A stretch of 64,000 nucleotides of DNA from Cryptomeria japonica (GCF_030272615.1 NC_081412.1:541836335-541900334); one strand, 5' to 3'; positions 22,839-35,760 are shown, counted from the first letter of the stretch. Notes: generated by a model from the letters alone, not told the origin. A program made the numbers and translations.

Positions 22839-24033
22839 TGTAGAGGGGGGGAAATTTAACCACTCCAAAAGGTGTGTGTTAACCTCTCAAGGATGCGCTA
22901 ATCTACCTCTCCACTCAGGATAAGCACAAAGCATGAAAGTTGTCAAGTGCCAATAGATAAAAGTGTTTTGACTATAGAATCTGAAAGCAAAAATCATAGA
23001 GATATTCTGGTGACCTCTGTTGGTCCTTTTTTCAGACGCATGTGTGGGTCATGAATGAAAACACCATGTGCTAGCGTCCTATAGAGATAGAGTATGAAGA
23101 TCATACCAAAAAATACAAATACGACTAGAATTTAGGTTTTGACTACTAAAAATGATAAAAATGTGAAAGGAAAAAATAACTAGCTAGACTTAATTAATAG
23201 AAGTGCAAAAGGGGATAGAATAAGCTCATAAATATCCAACACTTGAAGCCTCCAACAAATAAAAATCTTCTTCAATGACCTAAACATAACAAAAGTAGAG
23301 ATGGAAATGTTGGGGCAGCGTTAGAGAGGTCTACCGCAATCAAACCCCTGTTTTGGTGTTTCCATCTTAATAAACAACCAATATAGATGATAGATAAAAT
23401 GATAAATGAAACACACATAAACAAGATAACTAATATGCTAATGGAGATAATAGAAATACCACAAAGTAGAGGGAATAAACTCCCCTTCAACACTAGAGAA
23501 TCAGTAGCTTACCAGAGCGAACGAAAATCACAAAACCCTCAAATACACAAAGCTATGATAATGGTGATAATATGATGAAGATGTAGAAATACTATAAAAA
23601 TGCCTATGAGAACATGCAAGAAAGCATCAATGGCTACAAGAGAATAATTAAAGAGACTAGAGAGGTACTTTGACATGTGTATGTTTAAACTTTCACATTA
23701 CTTTGACAATTACTTATGTTGTGTGTTTGATTCATGAGATTAAACTCCATTAAAATTCACTCACAAAATTAGAAGGAACCAATTTGTGTATGTCCAAATT
23801 ATAGCATTTATTTTGTGTATGTGTGAAGTGTGTGTTTGATAAGAATTTTTGTGTTTTACTTTGACATGTGGATGCAAGGCCTAGAAGAACAAATTGAAGT
23901 AAAAAAGGAAAGATAAAAGACCCAATAAGGGATCTCAATGTCGGTGTGCACAAAAGAAGGCTTTACACTACCAAAAATAGAAGGTGTAACACTCCAATTG
24001 CCACCTTTGAACTATATTTTTGTGGGAAGATAG
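22839..24033 (-). repeat. 3' LTR of the second LTR element
   Basis: It starts TGTAGAGGGG and can be aligned with 29547-30516 up to about GGGAAGAT at 24033. It is about 225 bp longer than its partner, mainly because of an extra ~200 bp at 23666-23870. Short pieces such as CAATCAAACCCCTGTTTTGG also occur in the partner with one or two changes. Confidence 0.75.
23666..23870. repeat. Insertion or duplication in the left LTR, flanked by a 14-bp direct repeat
   Basis: TACTTTGACATGTG occurs at 23666-23679 and 23857-23870. The partner LTR lacks the sequence between these points and continues from GAGACTGGAGACTAGA into GAAGCAAAAAAGG. The segment is therefore a later gain in this LTR. It has no terminal inverted repeats or coding capacity. 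Confidence 0.7.
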
Positions 24034-24287
24034 TCCAGTGCATGGACATCTTTATGGCGTGCAGGTGTCCTTGAGTCAAACAATCAACAAAGTTAATAAA
24101 AAGATAAAAAGAGGCCGACAAGGCAAGCCAAGTGGGAAAGTAGACGAAAGCTAATGGAATTCTCTAGCCAACTTAAAGCAAAGGTGCTTATCTGACTTGG
24201 AATCCAGGTGTAATTTATGAAGTTTCATTTTACCCCCACTTTAGCAAGCATGTCATCAAGAAATGTGAGATAAATTAAAGAGATAAA

Positions 24288-24389
24288 GTTGAAAAGATTT
24301 GACTGAGATACAAAGGGGAAACAATACCCTCAATCCATGTTGAAAAGATTTGACTGAGATACAAAGGGGAAACAATACCCTCAATCCAT
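24288..24389. repeat. Perfect 51-bp tandem duplication
   Basis: The unit beginning GTTGAAAAGATTTGACTGAG at 24288-24338 is repeated without any change at 24339-24389. Absence of differences suggests a very young event inside an old element. Confidence 0.95.
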
Positions 24390-27379
24390 GTGAGAGAAAA
24401 AAGAAAAAAAAATGATAAGAAAATGGTACAATCAAACATAGAGATTGCAAGGCAGTGATCACTAAGATAAAATATTGTATTGATATTGGTAGCAAGTTGT
24501 TTTATGCTAGATAGCCATAAGGTAGGGTGGCATGTGACTCCTATAAACTATGTTGTAGCGAAAACCCATAGGATATCAATGATTAATTATATAGTAGTTT
24601 CCCCCCCACAAAGGAAAAAAGATAGTAAAGACCAATTGAGATAATGGTTTGGCCCCCATGAAGGAAAAAAGATAATAGATATGATAAAAGATCATGATAA
24701 ATAGATACTGAGATAAATATGAAAGAATGCAGATATACAAAAATGTAGACATGATAGACCCCCCTCCCCCCCACCTTAAAATGATATGCATTACACAAAG
24801 GGGATGCAAATCATTCTAAGGAGAAGAGATGTTGTGTTACTTCAACATAACTAGATGTTTCCATGAAATGCCCTGAAACAGATTACACATGATACCCACA
24901 ACATCAATCAAAACATAGTGAGACAAGGGGATCTGGTTATTTGGCGTCAGAAGAGCTCATAGCAATGAAATTAAATGATGCATATGAGTTACTCATCATG
25001 GTCTTGATTTTTTCAGATTTGAAGAAGGCACATGAACACAATGATAAAATTAAAAGTTGGGTCAATGTGGAAGAAGGCCTAAATGCCCCAATTGCTTTCC
25101 ATCATCATCAAACATTAAAAAGCGAGTTTTTTTTATATGGAAGAAAGATGATTTACAAATAGAATAATGTCATAATAGATAATCCCCTATTTCCTAGCAC
25201 CTATAGAGTAACTTTAGTCCTCCAAGAGGCCACAAACACATAAAAATAAATAGCACCCCTTCTTTCTAAGCACCTACGGAGTAAGTTAAAGGTCCTCTGA
25301 GAGGGCACAAAAATATATAAAGACAAGCATGGGGAAACATAGACAAACACACTCTAATCTACAAGATAGGAAAAGTACTATCCTAAAGGTTCTCCACCAT
25401 CAAAGTATCATCCTCCCAATCTTTGATCATATAGGAAAGGAGGACAATTGCGAGTGCACTATCGGGTGCCTCACTAGTAGCAAGAGGCAAGGATGATGTA
25501 GCTTCCATATTCTCATCCAAAATCTCTTTAGAGGAAAGACTCAAGGGTTGTGTGAAGATCATAGACAATTTTGCAATATCCTCTAAAGAGTCAAACAAAT
25601 GCCCCCCATAGAGGAGGCAGATGACTCATCCCGAGCTGATGAAATAGGAGCCACATCACTAACCTCTAAGAGAGGACAAAGAAAAACTGTGGAGAAGACA
25701 GTGCATCCTCAACAATAAAAATAGAAGTAGATAAATAAATAAGCATTGAAATAGGCAAAGAGATCATCAAAGCTTAATTTCAACAATGAAACTCAAGAAC
25801 AAGGACCTGTTGAAACTTTCACTTAGGCTATTGTAGAGGTGAATCCCTCTTCTCAACCATAGTGAGTTTGAGTGCATTGGAAAAGTTGCAATGAATACAA
25901 GGTGGTTAAGTAGGAGGAGTAGCCAACACTACACTAGACACAACCTGTGTATGAAACACATCAACAAATTAGGAGAATAAAGGGATATCAGACAAGGAGG
26001 TGATGAGGGGAAACACCAAAGCAATGAAAAATTGTACCCATTCAGGGAAAGGCTCATCAACTATCCCTGAAGAGACATGCAACAATACAAAAGAGAAAGC
26101 ATGAAGATATTTGGAGGAGTAGTGGACACCGATGAATAATTATTAGCCTTCAAGGTAGCCTCACACTCTCGTGTCATTTCCCACTAATGAAGCTTATTCT
26201 CACACACAAGATGGGTCCCAAGCAGAGAGGTCTAAGAAGGCCTAGTAGCATCTCGATCCATGAGAGAGACTACCTATGCCATTTCCAATAGAGGGGAAGG
26301 TCCATCTGATGAGGCAAGTGATGTTGCTATAACATGCTCTATAGGTGCATTTGTGGACACCCTTCCCTATTTTTCTCTAGGAGTAGTCAAAGGAATAAAG
26401 GGTACCCTTGGAGGTTGTGTGACATGGGAGCTAAAGGTAAATGATTATCTCAAGGTGAATGCCTACCCCTACTATACCAAGCAAGAGGAAGGACATCAAC
26501 AAGGATCGGGAGCTCAAAGAGAGGGCAGGTCACATATGTGATGGTGTGGGTATCTTTCATTTTTTGTTTTAGGCATAAATGTAGGAACAAAAGATACCAT
26601 CAAAGACTACATAGTCCTAGGTGCACAAGGAGGTCTACCCTAAGGGATAGGTCTATCATTAGATCCCAGCAAAGGAGTAGAAGATACAGGCCACTGTACT
26701 ATAGGAGCAAATAAGGTAGGAGTAGAAAATTATATAGGAGGGAAAGAAACCACAGCCTGAATTGACTTAGGTGCTAACTCTCCTATTTTATACTTATATT
26801 ATGCTTTATATAAAAAGTCTCCATAGGGAAGCATAGGATCAATCAAAGAAGGCCAAAAATAATCAAACAAAAATCCCCCACGGGCAACCAAGGACTGGTA
26901 TCCAATATCCTAGATAAGGTGCACTGTACCTTCATGGAAGAACTTCACACACTTATGAACAACTAAGGTGGTTTCATTCATGGCTATCACCTAGGGGATA
27001 CCCAACTTAATAAAATATTCATTTGACTCAGGAATGACAACAAAGGTGCTCAATACTATCTCGGGTCTGACAAGAATTGTCAAGGTGGTGTAGCAGTACT
27101 CCCCAAAGGAGAAATAGATATCCTATCATGCGTACGAACAATGACACAACACTCGTTATATCTCACTCTATGTAAACCATTGATAACTAGAGCCTTGAAT
27201 CAATTATTTTTCAAGCATTTTAAAGGAGAGGTCAAGTCAATTTCAAGCAATCAAGATGGTATCCATGATCAAACTTCCATGAAGACATTCTACATGACAT
27301 CCAAAAAACCCTTGTGTGAGGATTCAAACAAGCTTCATCAAGGTATCAACTTCAATTACAAGCATTCAATTTTAGATCT
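24390..27379 (-). other. Interior of the second LTR element, unidentified former coding sequence
   Basis: The minus strand has short open pieces (for example 25383-25598, with an acidic, serine-rich reading ending EDDTLMVENL), but none matches a domain that I know. A G/C run sits near 24750-24775. The stretch lies where reverse transcriptase and integrase would be expected after protease, yet no catalytic motif is readable. It may be an additional ORF typical of this family or unrelated filler. Confidence 0.4.
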
Positions 27380-27479
27380 ATCCTTTCCCTCAAAAGGCAT
27401 CTTGTTCTAATTTAAGAATCTATAATGGTATTGACTCATCATGAGGGGTCAACCATCACACCTGTTTAATAGTGTGACC

Positions 27480-29360
27480 ATTTATCTTCATTAGTATGTA
27501 TAAAGGAGAAAGTTCCTCACTATAAGGAGCATCTAGAGGTATAAAATATATGTCGTAAAACTTCTTCCTTTACCTAGGAGATGAGATTGGATTAATAAGG
27601 ACCATGCTAATATAAGCGACACCACTCGATGGAGGATTTGATGATACAAAGATAAAATTTGATGAATGGAGTGTGAAAGGATTGGTGTAGATTTGGAGCT
27701 CATTGTTGATCTCACCAATGAACTTGTTACATTTTAATTTTTGATCACCAACTTGTATAAAACCACTATCTCTATCGTCTTGGACTATATGTCTAAGACA
27801 AATATAGTGCTCGGTGTCGTGTCTAGGTACATGGTGATACTAAGAGAATTTGGAACCATCATAACACCAAGGGTATTGTCTATTGTTGGGTACACTTAGT
27901 CTAATTTTAGGAAGGGTCACAAGATTATCTTATAATAATTTTTATAATATACTTAGAGAAGAATTAGACAATTTGGTAAAGACCTAATATCATTGTGGTT
28001 CCTATGTAGATCTCTCGATTTCCCGAGGCACAGTTATGACATTCACAATAGCCTTGTTCTTTCTAGACCCTCCTAAAGGAGATACACCCCCAAAAATATC
28101 AACACGAGAGTTTGAAGAGGATTCTCTAAATTGAGTCAATGTATGCTGATAGTTAGTGAGTGTGGAACAAATATTGGTAAAATCTGAATAATAATTAAAA
28201 TAAAATTCCTCCCTTAATGTCATATACATATTTCCAATGAACATCCTCTAAAAATCACTATCTAGTAGAGAAAAGAGGATCTTTGTAGATATTGATTGAT
28301 AGTTTGATAAATAAAATTAGTAAAATTCTCATTTGGATTTTACTTAAAATGGACAAGGTCAACAATAGTGACCTTGTTAGCAATGTTTTCTTGAAACCTT
28401 GTGAGAAATACACCCATGATTTGATCAAATATTTTGATGGAATGATCAAGCAAAGAAATATACTATTCTAGTGTGATCCCCTTAGCAGACTGAGAGAATA
28501 GTTTTAATAGGACAAAATTCATGCTATGATAGTCATTGCAAATAGTCATGAAAGAACCAATGTGAACATTAGTATCTCCTTCTCCATCATACCGATCAAA
28601 ATTCAATGCCTAGGCCCCTTAGGAGGTAATGGTTTTCAATATTCTCAAGTCTACTAATTCTAATTCTTTATTACGGCACCAATACTAGCACCCACACTAA
28701 CACTAGCATAATAAACTTGAATAATGGATGTAGCAATATAGTGAAGCTAGCAAACATGTTGGTATATCCCAAGGGGTTTTGAGAAATATTGATACTAGGT
28801 ATAGTGCCATCTAATAATGAATTAATCGTAGGTCCAACATCCACTATGTGGGCCAACACTCCAGGGATAGTGAAACTAATTTGTATGCTAGTGGTATTAG
28901 AATGATCATCCTAAGTGCTATCTTTAGCAAGTGGTATATGAGATCTTAAGATCATAAATAGAGCCCTTAACAGTTCTAGGGCCTTACAATCCAAGATAAG
29001 CATATCTTTCAAACTCATAATCAAATAGCCATTCTAGGGGAGGACATTCTCTTAGTTAAAGAAATTTTCAAAATCCCTTAGGTTCTCCTCTAAGGATTGA
29101 ATCTAGTAAAAAAGAATTGTAAGAGAAAACTCATGATTGATAGAAGGAGGAGACTCTAGAGGAGTGTTCATTGGAGTATTGTTTTGAGAGTTAGGTTGTG
29201 AGCTAAATGCATAAGAGCCCCTCATAATAACACTCTTAATAGGACAAGAAGTAAAAGGAAAATTTGGATCTATGATACCCGAGAACATCAAGCCAAGTCA
29301 AGTAGGATTGTAATGATTTGGAGGGATACTTGGCCTTGAAGTTCTCACAACAATCCTAGA
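27480..29360 (-). pseudogene. gypsy-type gag remnant leading into protease region
   Basis: On the minus strand the most diagnostic reading is at about 27840-27780: YHHVPRHDTEHYICLRHIV, the H/C-rich motif of plant gypsy gag. It is followed by DSGFIQVGDQKLKCNKFIG, ELQIYTNPF and, near 27560-27500, FYDIYFIPLDAPYSEELSPL with YILMKINGHTIKQV, which leads into the protease region; the active-site DSG is not clear. Upstream pieces at 28002-28244 and 28671-29291 are compatible with the gag N-terminal part but are not diagnostic alone. Multiple stops and frame changes occur. Confidence 0.7.
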
Positions 29361-29527
29361 GGTATTCTGGGTCATAAAGCTCATAGGCAATCTCTACAAC
29401 ACTTCAACCAATCCAAGAGTGTTTAATAGAGGAACTCAACACAAGTATTGAAATGTTTTGTATAAGAAAATTTTGCATGAAGTTATAATTTATGAATTGA
29501 TCACGCACACACACGAATGACAAGTTT

Positions 29528-29543
29528 CATGTTGGGTTCACCA
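29528..29543 (-). other. Probable primer-binding site of the second LTR element
   Basis: On the element strand TGGTGAACCCAACATG begins a few bases after the LTR end. Position and the leading TGG fit a primer-binding site, but I do not recognise the matching tRNA. Confidence 0.5.
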
Positions 29544-29546
29544 AAA

Positions 29547-30516
29547 CGTAGAGGGGAGAAAAGTGAGCCCCTTTGAAAGGCATGTGTTAACCTCTTGAGG
29601 ACTCACTAATCCACCTCTCCACCTAGAATAAGCACAAAGCATGGAATTTGTCAAGTGCCAAAAGATAAAAATATTTTGATTATAGAACCTGAAAGAAAAA
29701 ACCATAGAGATCTTTTGGTGACCTCCAGTATCCCTCTAACCAGATTGCACATGTGAACATAGACGATAGAGTGGTGCATTGGCATCTAGTATAGATACAG
29801 TACAAAGATTATACCAATAAATATAAATGAACTAGAGTTAAGATTTTAACTACTAAACATGATAAAAATGGTAAAAAGAAGTAATAAATAGCTTAACTAA
29901 ATTAACAAAAGTGTAAAAAGGGATAGAAGAAGCTCACAAATAACTAATGATTGAAGCCTCTAGTAAACGTGAATCTTCTTCAATGACCTACACACAATAA
30001 AGCTTAGATCAAAATGTCGAGGCTATTTTTATGATATCTGCCATAGTCAAACCCCCGTTTTAGTGTTCCCAACTCCACAGATAGCCAAGATAAATGATAG
30101 ATTAAATAATAAATAAAACACACAAAAACAAGATAATTGATATGGTAATGGAGATAATGTAAATGCCAAAAAGGAGAGAGAAGAAAGTCCTCTTCAACAT
30201 AGATAAGTGAAAGCTTATCAAAGTGAAGAAGAAGCACAAAACCCTCAAATGTATAGAGATACGATAATGATGATAGCGTAACAAGATGCATAAATACTAG
30301 AAGATACCTCTGAGAGCATGCAAGAAAGATTAAATGGATACCAGAAAATAATTTAAGAGACTGGAGACTAGAAAAATAATTTGAAGCAAAAAAGGTAACA
30401 TAAAAGACCTAGGAAGTAATCCCAATGTCAGTGTGGACAAATGGAGGCATTACATTATCGAAAATAGTATGTGTAACAATCCAACAACCACCTTCAAACT
30501 ATACTTTTGCAAGATG
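29547..30516 (-). repeat. 5' LTR of the second LTR element
   Basis: Right copy of the LTR pair, starting CGTAGAGGGG (expected TG mutated to CG) and aligned with the left copy to about 30516. It lacks the ~200-bp insertion present in the other LTR. Many substitutions separate the two copies, so the insertion is old. Confidence 0.75.
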
Positions 30517-30839
30517 TGGTTGGTGATAGAGGGTCTTTTTGGAAAGGTTTAGATTGTATTCTCCATCACTTATCTCAATCATTTTTGATAATATCAAGTT
30601 GCCAAGCCTACTAAATGGAGCCTACATGCAAATATTACAAAAAAATCTATCTTTATTAATTCTCACTAGATATTAAGGAGAGAATGAATGAATGGAATAT
30701 TTTTAATTATGTCCATCAAGTTAAAGCAATATGTGGGACCTAGGAGAAACACACTACTCCCCATCAACAAAATATTATAGTTTGAAAGATCTCTCTTGAG
30801 ATCAAATCTTCTATAATGAATTTAATAGTTTTGTCCAAC

Positions 30840-31090
30840 ATTTCCTCCTCGAACAAGATGCTTAAATTATCAATTTTAAGGTGTCTTCATATTTGGTACA
30901 AATTCCCATGTACATTGGGTACTTCATGAAAATTTGTCATTTTGTCTCCACCACTCCCTTGCTACAAAATTGGCATATTAGTGTTTATCTCTCCTCGGGT
31001 AGATATTGACTATCTACCAGTTTCAAATCTAAGATGATGAGAACTAGTCCTTAATGATAGTTAAGGAGTAGTTTCCATCATCTTTTAGAT
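30840..31090 (-). pseudogene. LINE-like C-terminal remnant, same family as 19085-19300
   Basis: From about 31055 down, the minus strand reads LRTSSHHLRFETGR, then CQFCSKGVVETK, a stop, QIFMKYPMYMGICTKYEDTL and, after a frame change, LFEEEMLDKTIKFII. The order HxLRxExGR, C..C, VETE.HF..., LFEE...KT parallels the copy at 19085-19300 and is the zinc-binding tail of a LINE-type polymerase. The remaining part of the element is not recognisable. Confidence 0.6.
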
Positions 31091-31099
31091 GTGAAACTA

Positions 31100-33489
31100 A
31101 TAGATGGTCGATACCTAGATGTTAGAAAAGAAAAAATATGTTGATAATCTAATATTCACCTTTATGCAGCCTTTTTCATCATGCTTTCGTGTGGGATTAA
31201 ATCTTTTGATATTAAAAGATATTTTCACTCTATTTATTTTGATTAGATTAAATTGGGAGAGGCCCAAAACATTACATAACTACTACTTATACAAAAAAGT
31301 GAGAAAAAACATGGGACTCACAAGGAGTGAGAACCCAAAACCCGAGTACCAACTACCAAAAAGGTACAGAACCCAGTAGGCACCCTAAACCAGACACCAC
31401 AAAACCCAAATACTAGACTATACTATAGACAAGAAAAGTAGAAAAACCAACAAACTCACCCCTAGTGAAGGCATAGATCGATGGCTTAATTGGTGGGGGG
31501 CTTATTAGTCTTCCAATCCTAGCTCATAGCCTTCACCTTATTAGAGAAGGGAGCCTCTTGTTAGATCCTTTACCAAATGAAATAGCGGGGAACTTCAGAG
31601 TCACTTTCACTCTCGAAACAAACACCTCTAACCCAAAAGCAGGGGAAGAATCCAAATGTTGTTTCTTACGAGCCTGCCTCTTGTTAATTTCTTACTGAAT
31701 GACCTATAGATTTTTTGAATTTTTTTTGAATGTTGCATTGTCTTGCGCCATTACTTCATTTTTATTTTAAGGGACACGTGATTGTTCTGTAGCACCTTAA
31801 TAGTCTTGATCGTCTCCTTCCAGTCCTCCTTGTGATCAATTTTCTCATATAGCCCCTTCAATTCCTCCTTAATTCCTTCCCACTTATCAATATTTTCAGC
31901 TAAATCATTGGTCACTATCCAAACCCTCTAATCTTTGTCTTTCATTTCCCAGCTAGAAGCTCTAGAATATGCTTTGGCAAGGGCTTCAAATCTATTAATT
32001 TTTTTTTTGGCCACATTAAGTTGACCCAAAATCTAATAAAATATAACTTCCTCCTTATTATATATGTAACAAAGACCATTAACTTTATCTGCATAGGTGG
32101 GGAAGTCCCACTTCCTTAGCGAATTCGCAAGTGAGTGGGAGGAAAACCGAAAGAAGGGGTACCAAATTTGTTAACAGGGTTATCCAAGGTCCACTTTGAC
32201 CCAGTAGAACATGAGGAAGCAGAGTCCTCAAAGGCATTATCCTCTTCCTCTGGCTCTTCTACAATGCACTCAATAATTGGAAGGGGGAGTTCTTAAATTT
32301 AGGCATTATGCTGGGATTAACTAAGGTAGGGGTCCCTTTGGGTTTAGGAGTAGAACTAGAATCTTAACTCTTTAGGATTTCTTAAAGCTCAACATACAGA
32401 GTGGAGCCAAAGGGATTACAAGTCGGTCCACTAGTGGGGGTTAAATTTAGGTGAAAATTGTATGTAAGTGTAGGATAAGCCCTTGGTGTAGGGGAAGGAC
32501 ATTTTTTATATTTGGCCACATCAATAGACTAATAAATAGATGAAAAAAGTCAATAGGATAAATTCATCTTCAACCCATACCTTAAATGGTTGAGCATGGG
32601 GATTTTTTTTTAAATGAAACATTTAAACCTCTTGTCCAAGGTGATGAACTTTGAATGAGAAGTAGTGTTGTTTCCTTCCAAACCCCAGGTAAGTCATTCC
32701 CATTGAAACCACTTTACAGGAAAACCGCATTCTCCCCTAACTCTAAGAAACCCTTGAAATCCTCCTTGCAACTACCATTTGGCATCTTTGGAAATTTTGT
32801 GCCTTCCACCACAGGAATCATAGCACTCGCAATGGTTTCCACAGACGCGATGAACTTAACACCACCCACTTGGAAGTCAAATCACCCCTACCTCCTATAT
32901 AAATTTCCCTTGAGGAAATTGAGAGGGGGGGGGCTACTACTATAAAAATGATTTGATAATCTCGAGAATGAATTGTATTCTCAAGTTTGCATTTAGGCTA
33001 CTCTAGATAGGCACCCTATTCACAAGGGAGCATATAGAATGCAAATAAAATCTGCATCCCTTAAGATATTTATTTGACCACAAATTCACCCTCATCCCAT
33101 GATTGGGCAAATTGCTTAGACAAAGTAGGATTATAATCCTTCATTCCTTCAACATAAGTTGACAGGTTGCCCTCCACCACCTTATTCGAAAGAACTCCAT
33201 TTTATTTGAATTGGTCATAGTTGTCTAGATCTATCTGAATAAGGTCCCCACCCATGATTTGTACGAAAAATTGAAGAACAGTTCCAAAAAGGGAATGTTG
33301 AAATCACCTTTGGGAAAGACACAAAAAAGGTGGTATTGTACATAAATTGTAGCTTTCACTAGATTTAACAAGTCCAACCCCTATCAATAAATGATTGAAG
33401 TACAACATGGTCATATTGAAGACGACAAAGGAAATTTTAAAATAATTAGTTCTCATTGTTAATGTCTTGAAGGATCATGACACAAATAT
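31100..33489 (-). other. Decayed retroelement-like sequence, family not determined
   Basis: Minus-strand pieces look formerly coding: VVEGNLSTYVEGMKDYNPTL with FAQSWDEGEFVVK near 33190-33080, an acidic EEPEEEDNAFEDSASSC near 32265-32215, and SESDSEVPRYF near 31600. They resemble linker or gag-like regions of plant retroelements, but I cannot name a family. A G-run of eight bases is at 32928-32935. No intact frame exists on either strand. Confidence 0.35.
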
Positions 33490-35640
33490 CTTCAGGCAAT
33501 TCATGTTGCACCGTCCAATTATTAAGCCCCTCAGAAAAAAAGGACCTAATTTAGCCAGCCTACCTACAATCCTATTGCCTTTTTTGAAGGTGTGATTAAG
33601 TCTTACATGGCCGAAAATAGTAAATAACACTTTGGCATTTAGTGATTAGGTCCATCGCCCACCATCTAGGTTTTGCCTTTCCTTGCAACATCATGATGAT
33701 GTTTATAGAGTCACCTTCGATTACGATATTTTGGTAATCCCTATCCATAAAAAATAGAGATGCCAAATAAATTTTCCATAGATACCACCATGTTAGACAT
33801 TTGACTGCCCAAATTTTCCATGTATACCACCATATATTTGCCACTTGGATCTCTAATGACCCCACCTCCACCTCCCCAACTTGGGTTACCTTTTGAACAC
33901 CCATCAAAATTTAATTTTAACCAACTGGTGTTGAGGGGGACAATTTAATATTGTTCTCAAACCCAACATATGGGGAGCTAAAGCTAGAAAAGACATCAAC
34001 CAAATCCCAATTAATCGCTATAATCCAATCTAAAGATTAGGGGGTGTGAGTTTTTGGATTTACCAAAGCCTTTCATGTTCTCCTTGACTTGGTTGATAAT
34101 GGCGTAAGATAGAGCTTTCCATTGAGTCTTGTGATCTTTGCAAATTCTATTGTTACGTTATTTCCATAAGTGTCAACTCGTATAAAGGAAGTTCTTCCAC
34201 CAGATTTCGTGAATAAGAGGATGAGTAGATATAGGAGTCCAACTAGAAGAAACCAATTTGAGTTTTTTATGCCACACCCAAGATATCAAGAACAAGTTGT
34301 TAATACTTTGTCTAGCTTGCCATGAGAAGTGACAATGAAACAAAATATGGTTGGTATTTTTTGCTACCACCTCATAGAGGACACACCTACTCACTATTTG
34401 CATACCCCGCTTCTAGAGATTGTCAATAGTCAAAAAAAAATTCATAGTTTATCCACCAAAATAAATAGATCTTAGGAAACATTTTAGATCTTGAGATATT
34501 CAACCAATTAAAGATAGAATTATGGGGAGGAAGAAGAAGAAGCTCAAAAATTGATTTAACTAAGTGTTGCCCATCCTTAAAACCAACCCACAGTAGCTTA
34601 TCATTCACATATGTTCTGAGAAACCTAAAATTATTCAAAATCCTAAGAAGTTCCTTGGTAGTTGTATTAAGTGGGGGTTCAAAATCCACCATGGAGATTT
34701 TCCATTTGGGAGGAAAGGTGGCATGGAAGCAATAATCCAATAAAATAGTTCCAATTCTATTCACTAGCATTCTCAATAGTCGTTCAAATAGATTGATGAA
34801 ACTCTAGAGGAGTCATCAAACCCCAAGATCCTTCCAAAACCTAATACTCCTCCCATCCCCAACATGCCAAAGTAAGCCTTTCTGGAACAAGAGTTTGGAA
34901 TTAATCAAATTGTTTCAAATATGTGAAACCCTAAAAAGCTCATCCCTAGAGAGAAAGAGTTTACTAATTCCTCTCAAGTATTTACTTTACATCACTTTTA
35001 ACTAGTTTCCTTCTCCATGGATAGTCTCCACTCGATTTTAGCAATAAGATCTTAATTGAGAAAACGAGAATCTTTGATGCCAAGACCACTAGATCCCTTG
35101 CTAGAGAAAATCATTCCCAAATCAACTAAGGAGATTCTATTCTTTTTTTCCATTCCTAACCACAAAAATCTCCTTTAGATTTTATCTAGCTTCTTTTCTC
35201 AGGCTACTGGAATATGAAATAAGGATAGAAGGTAAACTGCAACATTCTAGAGTGGTACTCTCAGTAGTTGAATTTTACAAGCATTACTCAGAAAGGCACC
35301 TTTTCAACATGCCAGTTTACTTTGGATTATTTTAATCAAACCCAACCAAATACAATTCCCCACCTTCCCAGAAGTGAGAGTTAGGCCTAAATAAGAAGTT
35401 GACAGGCTAGCAATCTAACAGTTCAAAACTTTTCCAATGCAAGTCTGGAGGATAAGGGGTACATTCATGAAGTAGAGATCACTAGATTGTACAAGTTAAT
35501 TTTTTATCCAGACGCAAATGCATACCCAGATAAGATAGAGATTCAACTTCTAGCTTCTACCATCGATGAAAATCTTATCAAAAGAGTATCATCAATAAAT
35601 TATTGATTTGAAATAGTCAAAGGATATAAAGAATGTTTAA
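33490..35640 (-). pseudogene. LINE ORF2 remnant: RT end, zf-RVT, RNase H-like
   Basis: Reading down the minus strand, a degraded FIDDTLL (the FADD equivalent) lies near 35590-35600. The post-RT block with LWVGFKDGQHLVKSIF follows at 34423-34776, then the zf-RVT domain CVLYEVVAKNTNHILFHCHF with HPLIHEIWWKNFLYTS at 34173-34403. Near 33930-33840 the RNase H-like domain starts with KLNFDGCSKGNPSWGGGGG and VIRDPSG; after a frame change it continues with NIVIEGDSINIIMMLQGKAK at 33596-33760. Domain order is that of plant L1-type LINEs with an RVT_3 RNase H. Frameshifts and stops abound. Confidence 0.85.
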
Positions 35641-35760
35641 TCCATTTTAAGGATCCTTGGTGGATACTTGCCTCAATGTTCCTGTCCCAAACATCACCCA
35701 ATCCATTTTAAGGATCCTTGGTGGATACTTGCCTCAATGTTCCTGTCTCAAACATCAACC
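35639..35760. repeat. 61-bp tandem duplication
   Basis: The unit starting AATCCATTTTAAGGATCCTT at 35639-35699 is repeated at 35700-35760 with two or three differences at its 3' end. It lies at the 5' edge of the recognisable LINE reading. Confidence 0.9.

Larger units (their letters stand above)
22839..30516 (-). mobile_element. Second LTR retrotransposon (gypsy-type gag-protease, no visible pol)
   Basis: Two direct repeats bound it: 22839-24033 and 29547-30516, both beginning (T/C)GTAGAGGGG and sharing many blocks such as GATAAGCACAAAGCATG versus AATAAGCACAAAGCATG. The interior reads on the minus strand. A primer-binding site lies beside the right LTR, gag and zinc-knuckle remains follow, then protease-adjacent sequence near 27500. 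Between 27400 and 24033 no YxDD, D-D-E or RNase H motif could be found in the three minus frames, so this copy or its family lacks reverse transcriptase. Outer LTR ends are approximate and no target duplication could be recognised. Confidence 0.75.

Noticed and set aside
32655-32945. 96-codon + strand frame in the 31-33.5 kb region
   Set aside because: No recognisable domain, and retroelement-like readings are on the other strand.
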